DNA of 64,000 bases, taken from Arabidopsis thaliana (taxonomy: Eukaryota; Streptophyta; Magnoliopsida; Brassicales; Brassicaceae). The notes beneath the pieces are model-generated. The model did not search any database and was not told the DNA's origin. It saw only the letters and a program-made list of their open reading frames with translations. Made by a program: the position numbers and the translations under genes. The DNA is taken from NCBI RefSeq assembly GCF_000001735.4, contig NC_003075.7, positions 10,541,001-10,605,000 of the forward strand. Direction: 5' to 3'. Shown here piece after piece: positions 21,214 through 33,902 of the stretch (positions are counted from its first letter, which is position 1; the number at the start of each line of letters is the position of its first letter).

Positions 21214-22676
21214 CTATATTGGAGGTAGCTTGTCTTTTCCTTCAAAGTAGCCGGAGACCCCGGCATTCAGCTGCAAAACGTTTGACATTTTGAGGACGAT
21301 TGAAACGAAGAATAACTGGGTTTAAGATTCTGAGAATTAAAGAAGTTATAATACCTTTTCGATTCTGTCCGCTGTGCCTGAGAGATCTTGTGTTTGTTTT
21401 TTGAGCATGCTGATCCGGGCTTCCTTCTGGCGATTCTGTTCTTCAGCCTGGAAAGTGGATGAACACGAGAAGAAATTATTTTTAAGAAATGGCAACATAA
21501 GCAAATGACTAGTTTCTTGTGCCTTCTTTTTGAGCTTACTTACCCTTTGGAGCAAAACTGTTAACTTTTGTATCTCGTTCTTCTTAGATGTTGTAAGATC
21601 ATATGCTATTGCCATTACATCAGTCCTGAGATGGAGTCATGGTGACAGTAATATCAGAATTCCAAAATGTGGGGACTTGACTTACAATTGAGGCCAATAC
21701 CATAAATGGACAATAGTAAACAAAATGGATTAACCAATATGCATGAGACATACTTATCAGAAAACAAGGGATCCAAACTCTGTTCTTCGACCAGCTCCTC
21801 GACTGTATCAAGAATTGGTCCGACCTGCAAAGGGGAAAGCGTTTCAGTCAGAAGAATTTTGAAAAAATCTCTTACTTCACAAGTGTGTGGATGACAAAGC
21901 AAATAAGATGTACCTGAGTTTCGTGACATTGTTCATCAAACTCTTCCTGTAACAATGATGAAAACATAACTAAGAGTTTACAATTCATCACACTATGAAT
22001 AGCCAAAAAATCACAAAAATTCATGTTTTAGAATAAAAACAACAACTTGAGAAAATTTCAGAGCAAAGGGTTACTACCTCTATTGTCTGATGCAAATTCA
22101 CAACAACCTAGAAACATGTCAGAGAAAGAAAGATACATGAGAAAGGCTTCTCCTTGATTCATGTAACATAAAACCAATGGATCGAAAGAGAATGATAAAG
22201 AGAGATACATACCCGAGTATACAACTGAAAAAGCAGTTCTTGCTCAGCCCCACTGAATTTCGAGAAAATATCAACAAAATCCTACATAGTGATGGTTCAC
22301 ATAAAAAGGGTTACTATTAGTTAGTTAGTACACTACACATAAACCCGAAACAAAATCAACAAGACACTGCTATAGATAGATAGACAGTTCTCAAACCAGA
22401 AACAAAATCAAAAACCAAATTCAATTCTAATTAACTCAGGATCCAATCATCGAGAACACTTAAACCCTAAAACTTCAATTTTACCTAAATCAGACAGAAC
22501 AAAACCCAAATTGCGATTTAAAAAAAAAAAAAAACAATGGAAAATGATTATGACATTGAAGCATATACCTGTTTGGAGCAAGCAGTGAGAAGATGTCGAA
22601 GAGTGGATTTGAATGATTTCTTCAGATGGGTTCGTCTTGAACCCGCAATATCCGTTTCATGACCCGGTTTCTCCAT
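21214..22676 (-). CDS. NNF1: Kinetochore MIS12-complex subunit NNF1 (PMF1-like)
   Basis: Eight exons give 180 aa in one frame: 22676-22569, 22281-22213, 22107-22078, 21946-21914, 21824-21754, 21625-21544, 21447-21355 and 21270-21214. The protein is small and helical. The N-terminal part (THLKKSFKSTLRHLL, FVDIFSKFSGAEQELLFQLY) fits the NNF1/PMF1 head region. The C-terminal half is a coiled coil (IQKLTVLLQRAEEQNRQKEA). NNF1 belongs to the four-subunit MIS12 complex, which joins inner-kinetochore CENP-C to the NDC80 complex and microtubules. I recall this locus as EMB3006 (At4g19350), essential for embryo development. Its start is 483 bp from the divergent SCD6-like gene, with E2F-like sites between them, as suits a cell-cycle gene. 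Confidence 0.82.
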
Positions 22677-22800
22677 CTTAACCCGAATGATAACTTTTTT
22701 TTGTTGGTTTAAAGATTCCGGAAGAAGAAGTTGCTAACTGGTTAAAAACAAATGTACAAGTTGACAGAGAGATCAAGGACGGAAAATAGAAAATATCCCG

Positions 22801-23000
22801 GGAAGGCCCAGTTATATAGGCCCAGTTAAAACCCATAAGATTTTAGATTCAGACACAAGACAGGCATAGTAGTAGTAATTCACGGCCCATTACTTTTTCC
22901 TTTTTTCTTTTGCGCCAATTAACATTTTTTTTCTTTTTGCGCCAATTAACATTTTTTTTTCTTTTTGCGCCAATTAACATTTCTCTTTCCTATAAATTAA
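22801..23000. promoter_or_regulatory. Shared promoter: three E2F/CCAAT repeats and site II motifs
   Basis: A roughly 28-bp unit containing TTTTGCGCCAATTAACATTT is repeated three times, with GCGCCAAT at 22912-22919, 22939-22946 and 22967-22974. Its reverse complement ATTGGCGC fits the E2F consensus WTTSSCSS and also contains a CCAAT box. GGCCCA (site II, TCP-type) occurs at 22805, 22819 and 22884. CTATAAATTAA at about 22990 is a TATA box for the plus-strand gene. The block lies between NNF1 (minus) and the SCD6-like gene (plus). Binding is inferred. Confidence 0.6.
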
Positions 23001-23158
23001 ACCAGCTTAGAACGAAATTTTAAGGCAATATTTCAAATCGAACAATACTGCAAAACCAGAGAGAGGGAGAGCGAGAGAGATCAAAAAACCCTAATCGACT
23101 AAATCCTCTCTTCTTCTTCAAATTTTTGGTTAATTTCTTCGGCTGAAGAATAATAATC

Positions 23159-24406
23159 ATGAAAACTGTGACTTCTCAGCATCCTTCTTCATTGTCACCA
23201 CCATCTTTTCTTCCTCCACAAATTCCCGTCGAAGCGTACATAGGAAGTTTCGTCACTCTGATTGCTAACTTCGATATACGTTACGAAGGCATACTCTGTT
23301 TTCTCAATCTCCAAGAGTCGACTCTAGGTCTTCAAAACGGTACTTTATTTCGATTCCAAAACCTCTAAGAAACTTTGATTTGTTCTTTTCTTGTTGTGCA
23401 AGCTTTTCTAACTAGGTTTTTTTGTTTGTGGCAGTGGTATGTTATGGAACAGAAGGAAGGAACCAAAACGGAGTTCAAATTCCTCCGGATACTAAAATTC
23501 AGAATTACATTCTTTTCAACGGAAATAACATTAAGGTTAGTTAAATTGTTTTTATTTACGTATAATAATCACGAACCACCATTAGAGATTTGATTATTAA
23601 TCTGTTGATATTTTTCTTTTACAGGAAATAATAGTTCAGCCTCCTACTTGGGGTTTAGCAAGAGGATCTACATGTAGTAAATCTTGTCTTGCCCCAAACC
23701 CACCGCTTCCTATAATTGTCTCACCAAACAATCGATCCGACGATAAGATACTCCAACAATTTCCATTGATCTCGAATGAAAATCTCATTCAACCGCAAGC
23801 TAAGACAGAGTCGAATGCTTTCTCAGTTAATGGATCAGTCAATGATAGATTTCCCATTGCTTCTCAACCACAGTTTCCTTCATACTTCTATGACCCTTAT
23901 GTTTACCAGTCTATGCCTTATGCTGAACTTAGTCAAGCTCCTATATGGACGAATATTATGCATGACTCATCTGCCTTCAAGGTAACGTCTGCTGCAAGTC
24001 AAAGTTTTTTTGCCACGTTTCCGCCTGCGCCGATCTCTATTCAGCTGGTAATCTCATACATTCTCTATATGTTTCTGATCTTTGTTTTGTATTCCTTAAG
24101 CACCATCCCATAACTAATTACTTGTCTTTTGGTTGTAGAATTCTGTAAGATATGATTTTGAGGCAATGACTAAGAACGCTAAGCAGTACAACATATGGGG
24201 TCCTTCCCAAACCAAGGAAGAAGAGAGTTCAAAGGTGACCTTATATCTCTAGCTTAGTTTAATAGAGATCCGATGCTTTGAAGTCAGATGTTCAAGTTCC
24301 AACATATGTGTTTTGTTTTTTTGTTTTTTTGCAGCCTACTTATAACATTGATGGATCTTCTTACAAGATCTCGCGCACTCCGTTTGAGCCTATTGGGAGA
24401 CCTTGA
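23159..24406 (+). CDS. SCD6/LSM14-domain protein, DCP5-related
   Basis: Five exons give 290 aa: 23159-23339, 23435-23535, 23625-24047, 24139-24234 and 24335-24406. An LSM14 Sm-like domain spans residues about 22-98 (EAYIGSFVTLIANFDIRYEG, LNLQESTLGLQN, GNNIKEIIVQPP). A low-complexity middle rich in Ser/Pro/Gln follows. Near the end is YDFEAMTKNAKQYNIWG, which resembles a weakened FDF motif of DCP5-type decapping activators. This layout suggests a P-body or translational-repression factor. The CDS stops with TGA right after PFEPIGRP. The same frame continues with NPLGPIARPVRDTK and a further possible exon at 24540-24621, so the protein may be a shortened form. The match in position suggests At4g19360 (SCD6-related). 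Confidence 0.75.
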
Positions 24407-24621
24407 AATCCGCTTGGCCCTATCGCGAGACCTGTGAGAGATACCAAGGTTTGTTTCACAGCTTTTACCTCTAGTTATTCATTGAAAGATTACGTATATC
24501 CAATTTTATTGATAATTTTAATATCTTCATATTTCAGGTATTTGGAAATTACATACAAATGAGACTTCAATTACAACTACCACCAACATATTTCTGTAGT
24601 GGATACTATATGCCTTACTGA

Positions 24622-25262
24622 CCTGTGAATCTCTGCTTTTGGGGTTTAAACATTTGTTTTGAGTCGATATCTTTTGTGGCACATATCATTAAGAATCATG
24701 TGTCTTTTGGTATCATGAACTTACCTTTTTTATTTAGGATTTTTGAAAGAATGTTGTTTCTTTCTTTTTTTCTTTTCTATTTGTTACAACCACTGATAAG
24801 TTAAATCTTCCAACATATGTAACAGTCTTTACTGTTTTTCTAGTTCCATGTTTAATTCTTCTCTATTCCCTTTGAGTTTTGACTTAAATGGGTCAAGTAT
24901 AGTTGACTTGGTAAGTCTTGGGTGTCTGCATCTCCCACACGTGTGAAAGTACTATTCTCTTATTCATGTTGTAATAAGTTATAATCTTAGATTGATCAGA
25001 GTTATGTAGACCACTAGTTGAGGCTTGTAACTGGGAACGAATCTTCCTAATTGCCAGTCAATTGAGATAAAGAAGAAAATAGCATAATGCATAATTATTA
25101 TACACAAGTTGAAACTATCGCGACATTCTTTTAATTGGTATCCTAGGTGACCTTAAGTGGTTGATGGATGAATTAAATAAGTGCATTAACCAATTATATA
25201 CATCTTTGTAAATAATAGCATATCCGATATTTCCCCTTTTACTTTTCGTTTTATATTTATTT
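24622..25262. other. Intergenic spacer
   Basis: Convergent 3' flanks of the SCD6-like gene and the DUF1218 gene. No further gene seen. Confidence 0.5.
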
Positions 25263-26535
25263 TTATATTCTGCTTATATTAGTGGAAGACACTTCTTCCA
25301 CCAAGTGAATGACACTTTCTGACTTGTTCGTTTGGTGCTCATCATGCTTTTGTTCTTCTTCCATTGATCTCCTTTGGTCTTGGTTTTGGTCTTTGATTAC
25401 GACTTGCACAAGTTGTTGTTGTTTCTTTACTTTGATCCTGGTGGCTGAAATGGTCAAAGCTCCAAGTCCAAGGATGGCTAAGCAGCCTGAAGCTGCAAAG
25501 ACACCGTCTTTGACCAAGTAACAATCTTCATCAAGCCATCCTTCTCCATACGCTTGAGCTCGACTCATGCTTATTGCGGTACTCAAAATCAATACCACTA
25601 CCACAAAATTGGACCTGATCACATAGGTAAGGAAAAACAAGAACAGAGAATTATCAATATAGGAAACTAATCTCAAGAGATATTTTCTTTCTTATACTTT
25701 AGATGATACATCGCCTGATATGTTTAGAATCTTAGGGATGGGAAATATAACTCTCAACCTTAAAATCGAATCAAACCAAAACAAATTGATTAACCGAAAC
25801 GATACCGAACTTTGCATTAGTGTCACCTAACAAACCAGTCCATATTTTCTTTAGATGTTATATTTTTTTATTGCATAAACATAATATTGGTGAACTTCTT
25901 ATATATTTATATTTCGGTTTTATTTTTTCAACTACAGCCGAACCTAGTACAAAACAAAAACTAAACAGCCAAACCAAAATACAAATGGTTTTATAGGTTT
26001 AAGTTTTAGTAAAACCGGAAAACTAAACCGTAAACCGAATTACTCACTGATTCAAAATTACCCAATACAAAATTCAGTAAGATATATCGGTAGGTGGTTA
26101 AGGGGATTCTTGGTTACAGTTAGATGAGATTAAAAAAAAAAAAGAGAAGAGGAAAAATATTTTACCAGGACAGGAGCAATAGAACCGTAGGTAAAGTAAG
26201 ATCAGTAATCTTGTAACCATCTTCTCTTTTAGTTCTTGTCCGGTGATTTCGGAACACAACTATGTTCCCAACGATCTGAGCAAGGCAGAAGCAAAGAACA
26301 GCGGCTGATCCAAGCCCGAACGCATGGCTTCCGGGTACATAGCAGTTCCTCTCTGTGTCCCATCGAATATCTTCTTTCTACACAAGTAAACTTTGGTTCG
26401 ATTTGTCAATATAAAAAAACAAATTGAAGGAACTCGACGTCGTACCTGTGTTCTCTTGAACTCGGCTGCGAAACATGTGATGAAGGAAACGAGACCAAGA
26501 GAGAACACGACTGAGTAGAGAAAAAGGTTGTGCAT
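25263..26535 (-). CDS. MWL2: DUF1218 membrane protein, MODIFYING WALL LIGNIN-2
   Basis: Three exons encode 217 aa: 26535-26446, 26377-26166 and 25614-25263. There are four hydrophobic segments: residues 3-23 (FLYSVVFSLGLVSFITCFAA), about 50-72 (GLGSAAVLCFCLAQIVGNIV), about 92-118 (VLLLLSWSNFVVVVLILS) and about 140-160 (GVFAASGCLAILGLGALTI). The loop between them holds paired Cys (NCYVPG, DCYLV). The C-terminal tail is charged and Gln/Glu-rich. DUF1218 proteins localise to plasma membrane or endomembranes, and MWL1/MWL2 have been linked to lignin content. The DUF1218 call is strong; the MWL2 name rests on position and remembered length. Confidence 0.85.
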
Positions 26536-27426
26536 AGTTTTTAGTGGACAAAATCAATCAGACGCACTTACATATATGTAATTCTGCAACATAAATGCTA
26601 CACCTTAGATTATTTGAGTCAAATTCTCAGGGGGATTTATTTAATTATCTTTTAATAGGCTTGAGGAAAGTTCTTTAATCTACATAAGGATGGAAAATAA
26701 AGAGAGAGAATAAAATTCTTAATTATATCAAATGATAAAATTTCCAAAACCATTTTAAAGAAAATAGATGATGGCGTATACTTTTGATACAAGTACACAA
26801 CACAAACTTAAAATTTTGGATATGTGACTATGTGAGGTAACTTCTCATAGAAATCTTCTTTGTCAACTAAATAATATGGAAATAAAAGAGAGGAGAATAT
26901 TATCATACATTAAAATAAAATTTTTTTCCAAAACGATTAAAAGGAAATAGATGATTTGTGTTTACTAAAGACGAGGTCAAACGTAGATTGTTTGACTTAC
27001 ATACAAAGTGGCCTTAATAAAAAGAACAAAAGCATGATAATGGCATGGACTATAGAAGTTGAGTATAGATTAAGCCTTCCCAAGTTAAAGGCTTGAAACT
27101 TTTTGTATACATAATTTTTTGTTTGTTTTGTTTTAGAATTAAAATCTGAAATTTTAATATGATTTTTTATTTCATATCATATATTGCCTACTAGCTTAAG
27201 AAATATTATCCATTTTGCTCATCTTTATTTCTTATTTATCAAGCTGCTACTGCCTACCAGTGTTTACTAGTTATAGTTTACGAATAATTAAAAGAAAAGG
27301 AAATTTATTGCTAACTGATACTTTGACAAAGAACTTCTTAATATTAGTTTTATCAATTGTATAAAAAAAACATTTCATTTTAAAAAATATGTGGAAAACT
27401 AAAATCTATTTCAAACTGATGAACCC
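26536..27426. other. Intergenic spacer
   Basis: AT-rich sequence between the DUF1218 gene promoter and the FAO4A 3' end. There is a diverged short repeat: AAATAGATGAT occurs near 26763 and 26946, each after AAAACNATT-like runs. No gene recognised. Confidence 0.45.
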
Positions 27427-30400
27427 TCACTTCTTCTTCTTAAGAACATCAACAACATTAAGTCCAATACAATAAGCAATAGACTGAACGGTGACCATCG
27501 GATTAACCCCTAAAGCGGTCGGAAAAACACTTGTGTCCGCCACAAATAACCTTTCGACCTCCCAAGTCTCTCCTGTTGGCCTCACCGCGGATTCCTCCGG
27601 CCTAATTCCCATCCTACAACTTCCCATTTGGTGAGCTGAACATATCTGACCTGACAAATCCTTCAACGGCTTTGAACTCTCTTCTCTCACAAACCGCTCA
27701 ATCTCTAACGAACTCGCTGTTCTAACATTCAGACTCCTACCTTCTGAATGATGCGTCCCAATCTCCTCGGCTCCGGCTGCGGCCAGAATCTTCAAGACTC
27801 TTTCAAGACCGTTCTTTAGACTCTCTTCGTCTTCATCGTTTAAGTTGTAGTCAATGTAGGTCTTGGAATCTATTGTTCCGGTTCCTTTATCTCTCAGAAG
27901 CGCAAAAATGTGTGCGGTTCTTGAAAATTTGAGCATTCGGGTTTTGAAATCCTTGCTTGATGTCCAGGGAATGATCCCTGAGAACATTCCTGGATGTAGA
28001 GCAGGTGTCTGGATAACCATTTCACCATAAGAACTATGCGTTTCTTCAATTACAACGCTAGACATCGCAGTCATTATTCCCCCCTCGTAGCTCTTTTTCT
28101 TCTTTTCCGGCCACTTATCTTCCTCTGGAAACCATCCCCAAGCCATAACAACCGGATGTAGACAAAGGTTTCTCCCAATGTTACTATTCTTCAAACCGCT
28201 ACGTTTCAACAGATGCGGCGTTCTAAGCGCACCGCAAGCCACTATTGTCACTCTAGACTCCACCACATAAATCTCTTCCCCAAACGCAAACGCAACTCCA
28301 GTTGCCTTCTTCTTCTTCCCCTGTTCACAGTCGTACATGACTTCCGTCGCTTGACAACCTGGAAGGATTAAACCATTATCAGATTCCACCAAATCTACAA
28401 GCCAAGTCTCTGAAGTCCCCTGCTTTTGACCTTTCTTGCAACCCAAGCAACAAAACCCACAGTAATGATCGGATGGAGCATTCCTCGGAATATTCTTCAC
28501 TGGTAACCCTAACTTTTCACAACCTTTTCTCAATACCTCATTATTAAACCCTTCTTCTACAAATCCGCATTGAACACCCATCCTCTTACAGACAACATCC
28601 ATTGCCTCTCGATACAAATCACTTCCGAACATTTCGAGTTTTGACTTTTCTGCCCATTCCTTCATCACATGTTCTGGTGTCTTGATCGAGGCGGACCAAT
28701 TGATTGTAGAACCACCTCCGACTGTGGATCCCGCAAGAATCACTACGTTCGTATCGGACGTCGCTAATAACCCACCGGATAAATACATGTCATCCATAGC
28801 TTGCCCTTCAAGTAAAGAAAGTTTGCTTCTTGCATAGTAATTCCCTGACTCAATCACCAACACTTTGTAACCAGCCTTGGCTAACACTCCTGCCGCCACT
28901 CCTCCACCGGATCCAGACCCAACCACCACAGCATCACACTGGATTTTCATCACCGGGTCAGAGATAGATGATCCGTTTGTATTCCTCTTTTGATTTGAAA
29001 CTGCGAACCCACGACCGGCTAGCTTCTTTTCCACGGCTTCTCTAGGGCTTTTTAGATCAACGATGCCATTGTAAAGTGGTCCAAAGATCTCCTCAGGTTT
29101 CTTCTTCTTCTTCTCCTCGTTTAGTTCTACTTCATGATCACTATGATCAGGGCTGGGTCCATTGTAACCTATTGCTTTCCACGCCAAGTTCCTTCCTTTT
29201 TCATCAACCTGAATTTTTAAAAATCAATAGGAATAATTAAAAAAAAATTAGTAGTTAGTTATATGGTATATCAAGTTGACAAGTTTCATGTTCCCTCCGG
29301 GATTCATTGGGTAACGAGTTTCGTTGAAGAGGAACTTTCAACAGGTCCACCACAAGTAAATCATTGGGCCATATAGACCCCATTACCATATATGGTCTAA
29401 GAATATATTTTTCATTTGGACTCAAATTTCAAGAATCAGTAAATATATCCAAGTCATTACCAACTCACTCATGTCCTTTATTTTATAATTTACTCATACC
29501 AGTTAAAGTGACTAAAATGTAAATCTTAAATAAATTGATAAGTTTAATTAGTAGACTAAGGTTTAACTTATATTGCAAACAAATGTGTGAAAATCATAAA
29601 ACATAAAGCTTAAAAGAAACATAATGAGTACACATCTATCAAAAGTGATAAGAAATTGAAATAAGTGACAAAGATTTCGAGTTTAGTTTACCTGAGTGAA
29701 GAAGACAAGGGCACTTATAAGTTTGATGGTCCTAAATAACATTCTAAGAAGTGAGAAATAGCTTGAAGACCAATTCAGCAATATCTCTTCTCTCCGTTTC
29801 TCCGGAAGCCGGCAGAATCTCCGGAAGTAAGGAAACTCGCCGGTGAAACTTCTCCAACCACACAAGACTAGACTTCCGATCCAAGTAGAGAGTAACCACA
29901 ATCCAGCTCTTAGTATCCACTTCTTTGGGTGGTGAAGTCTCTCACTCATTAACCTCGCCACCTGTTATTACGAATTTATGATACAATAACAAACGGTCAG
30001 GGTTAACGGTTAAGTAAATGTAATGAAATTTGTATTCAAAAAAAAAATGTTCGTTCTATTTAACTTTAACCTATACAAATTTTCATAGCTGGTATATCTA
30101 GCATAACGGTTTTTGGTTCATGAGTCAATTATATTTGGATTTCCAACCAGACCATATGCGGCCAAACCACGATTATGGTTAAGCAGTCGCTTCTTCGTTA
30201 TTCCTATAATTGACTAATATCTAATCGTTCTTTGAAAATTTTAATAGTGCATATCAACTAATTTACACATACACGATGTAGTGAACACGATATGTAAGGT
30301 TCAATCTATTTTTACCTTCTTTTTGCCAATGAGTTATGACAAGAAAAAAAGAACAATTGAATCGGTCGTCGGAGTGATATATTAATACCAAATTTATAAT

Positions 30401-31414
30401 AATAGTTATATGGAACGAATAAATAGTAGCCAAAAGAGAAGGAATTAACAAATTTATTTTTAGCAATTAACTTGAGATGGCATCAATGGCATGCGTGACG
30501 ATGGAATGTAGGTGTACTTGAAATCTGTCGGCTCTATATTTCACTGAAAGTACTGGTTTTTTGTTGTCATCTATAGTACCGTTTCTCTTTTTAGATATGG
30601 AAAGTACTGATTCACATGCATGCAATGCAGATTTTTAAATGCATATGTAAATATCTTTTTGCTAAATAAGTTATAGACAGTTTAACCCGTAAAAACTGTT
30701 GTTTAAACGTTGTATAAGTCGGATATGAATCACCTTTGAGTAAGAAAGAAATGTTTTACGTTTACTAATTTCTTTTCTAAAACGATCTGAATCAAGAAAG
30801 ATTACAAATAAAAAACCGTGATTTTAAAATTATGTCCATAAATCATTCTTATTTTATTTCTTGTAAAAATAAAGAAAAAATCAACTGTAATAATATCTCA
30901 GCAAACGTATGCATATGGATCCAAATTAATAATTTAAATCATCCTAAACGATTTAAATTATGCTCTATTCTCTTTTGTTTGTAAAAAGGGTTAGCTAGAA
31001 ATAATAAAAAATGCATGTATATAACAAATAGGTTTTGTTTTGATAAAGCATGTAACATATAAAAATCGGGAAGCATATCTACTTATATATGTTATATGTG
31101 CATGCATGTATGTAAATCTCTTTTATATGTGAATGCATGTTTGTATATATAACACTTACGCGGTCGGGAGTTCCGGTCTGAGAAGCGGAGGCGGAGAAAT
31201 ATCCAGCGACGCAATCATCCACGTGTCCTACTCCAGAGTCGTCGATGGAGGATATGAAGGTATCGCAGATCGCAACAAGAGATTCCATCTCACGTGGCGT
31301 CAGTGAGTTTGCATAAAACGGCTTCGTTTCATCTCTCTGCCGGAGGTTTCCAGTTTCGACGTCTAATTTGGCCGCCGACGTCGTATCTTTCTGAAGGCAG
31401 CTGTGATTCTCCAT
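27427..31414 (-). CDS. FAO4A: Long-chain fatty alcohol oxidase FAO4A (GMC oxidoreductase)
   Basis: Three phase-0 exons (31414-31160, 29961-29692, 29208-27427) give about 768 aa. The first exon starts the plant FAO N-terminal domain (SLTPREMESLVAICDTFISS). The second carries a membrane-associated hydrophobic stretch (WILRAGLWLLSTWIGSLVLC). The long third exon holds the FAD-binding dinucleotide motif at about residues 269-300 (AVVVGSGSGGGVAAGVLAKA, VLVIESG) and the GMC signature region GSTVGGGSTINWS. A Cys-rich segment (HYCGFCCLGCKKG) follows, then the GMC C-terminal domain with SAHQMGSCRMG and GVNPMVTVQSIAYCIG. The enzyme oxidises long-chain fatty alcohols to aldehydes with O2, releasing H2O2, in the omega-oxidation and lipid-turnover pathway. 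Membrane location is inferred. Intron 1 is about 1.2 kb, long for this region. Confidence 0.92.
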
Positions 31415-33902
31415 GTATTCAATACTTTAAGTTGTGGCTAGTAAAGTTTATGACGTGTTGTATTTATATAGAGACCAAAGGATTAAATACAAATATAATA
31501 TATATATATATCTATCTGTTTGGTACCAGCAAGGAAAAGTTTGATACTAGCAAGTACACTGATCCGAATTAGGTTTTCGAAATTTCATTATAAGCTTGTG
31601 ATCTTTTTTTTATAGAAAACATGGACACCATTCTTAAAAAACGCTAGACAAATTTGTTTACTTAAGTCAAACTTTCTGAAATGTAAGTTTTAAATTGCAT
31701 ATTCTGAATCAGATATAGATATGAAATATATATTAACTCTTACAAATATTTGTTTACGAATTCGTATATATTCGTATGTATCCTAAATCCAATAAAACAA
31801 AAATATCAGAGGATGGGTAATCGACAGTTTAGGGGTAGTCTATAACAATGGGTATTAGCCTATTAGGTGGAGCCTAATATTTCAGAAAATTTATTTCCTA
31901 TAATTCATATAGATATATCATACATATGTGTGAATATAATTTACTTTGACTTTTTCAGAATTTTTTTATAAAAGTATTAAATTCTTTACACACACCCACT
32001 TTATTCGTAATTTTAGTTCCAACTACGTAAAGATTTGTGTTGCAAGTGATGACGAAGTGATCGTGACATGATTTATATCAATAAGTTACATATATGGTTT
32101 GGGAAAACATTTGAGCAATCATACGGAATTACCAAGTAATGTACATTGGTTGAAATATCAAAGGGGTATATAAACTTTTGGTCTTTGCAACAAATCTGTT
32201 AAATTAGATAACGCAAGTTAAATTTATTTATATATTTGATATTAGTTATTACTTCGTCTATCTATAATAGACTAGCGATTTATGAACCAAAACGTTGTTT
32301 TTATAGTATTCAAGTTTAAATGATCTATTCATTAATATTATGGTTTAGAGATTCAACTCATTTTAAGTAAAATACCGTTCTAGTTTTGTTACTAAAGTAA
32401 TTTACGCATTTTTGTTCTAATATTTTTATGATAAAAGCTGATTTTCATACTAAATTTTTAAATAACTATTGAATAAGTTGCAAAATTTCGAACTTCGTTG
32501 AAAGAGAGGCTGATTCAGACATGTGTGGATGTCTACAGATATGGGAACTCAAAATATAAAGGAATGATTTTATCATAACTTCGAATGATTAGTAGAACAC
32601 AAATCAGGTAATAATGTAAGAAAAAATGACAATGTTCATTAATATGATAGAATCAAATAAAGTACAGAGAGGTCATGAAAGGACCCAACGAGTGAGTGAT
32701 CAGGGTATCAAACTGGACCCTTTGAGAGAGAAAAAAAAAGAAAAGCGAATTGAATGTAGAAGACAGTACAGTTAACAATACCTGTCCTCCATAATTATCA
32801 TTCATTAAGTTTCTGAGATTCTCCTCCAGATTTTGAGTTTTATCTTCCCCCTTTTTTATGTAAATTATAGGTGCATTGATATCATCGATTGTCCAATGCA
32901 AGTTGATAATGTGGTAGATGTAATTTAATAAAAATTTATGATCTCCTATTTTTTGAACGTGCTTAATGTTGTTATTTTTTTCAGAAGTGTGTATATTTAT
33001 TGCGTATAGATTGAAATTCTTTGAGTTTGTTTGGGAATGATTACTAGTTATACTCATCTTGATCGGTTCAGACTTCTTATATATATGTAGTTTGGGGAAA
33101 GATATACCCCATGAGTGCGATGGTTGTCGAAAACTTTGAATTCTGATATTCATAATTTCATATCTAATCAGAAATGTATTATTAAGTTTTCTTTTTCAAT
33201 AGTATTAGTATTATATAATAACCACTTCAATTCTTATGAGTGTTTATTAAAGATGCTTACAAATTTAATGTGGTGTCGCCGGTGGAGATATGAATAAATC
33301 ATATTTTGAAAGATTATTTTCGGCAAAAGTTTAAAAATTTGAACACATATAAGTTCTCTTTGTAACAGTGTCATATACATGTAGATCCTGTTTTTTAGTT
33401 GATAATTTTTGGACTTCCAAAAACAGTGTCATATACATGTAGATCCAGTTAAACAATTGATTTCTTATTCTTTAATTTGAATACCCATTTTAAAAAAGAA
33501 AGTAGCCGTAGAACGTTTATGATGCATTTGAAAATAACGTTTTTGGTATGGTTAGTTTCAGCAGTAAAAAAATTCACCAATCAAACCCATAGACCATAAC
33601 AAGAAAGTGGCCGAGTTTTTTTTTTCCGGATATCAAAAGTCTATGATGCATATTGACTTGAGTAGGATGCCCATAAATCTAATACAGTAATACTCATTCA
33701 TTGAAGTAGGCTCACGTACATGTATTATGATTCTTCTAAAATGTCTTATCCGTTTCCACTTCTAGTTCGTTAAGAAATATATTTTTCAAAATCAAAGTCA
33801 GAGAGAAACAATATATAATGAACAAAAAGAGAAGATGGAGCGTTGCTAAAACATTATACACATACAAAGTTTCTTTTGTTTTGGGACAACACCATTAACT
33901 CC
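31415..33902. other. Intergenic spacer with an unassigned 166-codon ORF
   Basis: A 2.5-kb AT-rich gap. It contains a minus-strand ORF at 33153-32653 with a GAG|gtattg-like break inside but no recognised domain and a compositionally biased product. I do not call it a gene. A short direct repeat (CAGTGTCATATACATGTAGA) occurs at about 33366 and 33424. Confidence 0.35.

Noticed and set aside
32653-33153. 166-codon minus-strand ORF between FAO4A and the UPF0114 gene
   Set aside because: The product is biased (Asn, Ile, Lys), has no recognisable domain, and the surrounding sequence has non-coding composition. Length alone is weak in AT-rich DNA with few stops in one frame.
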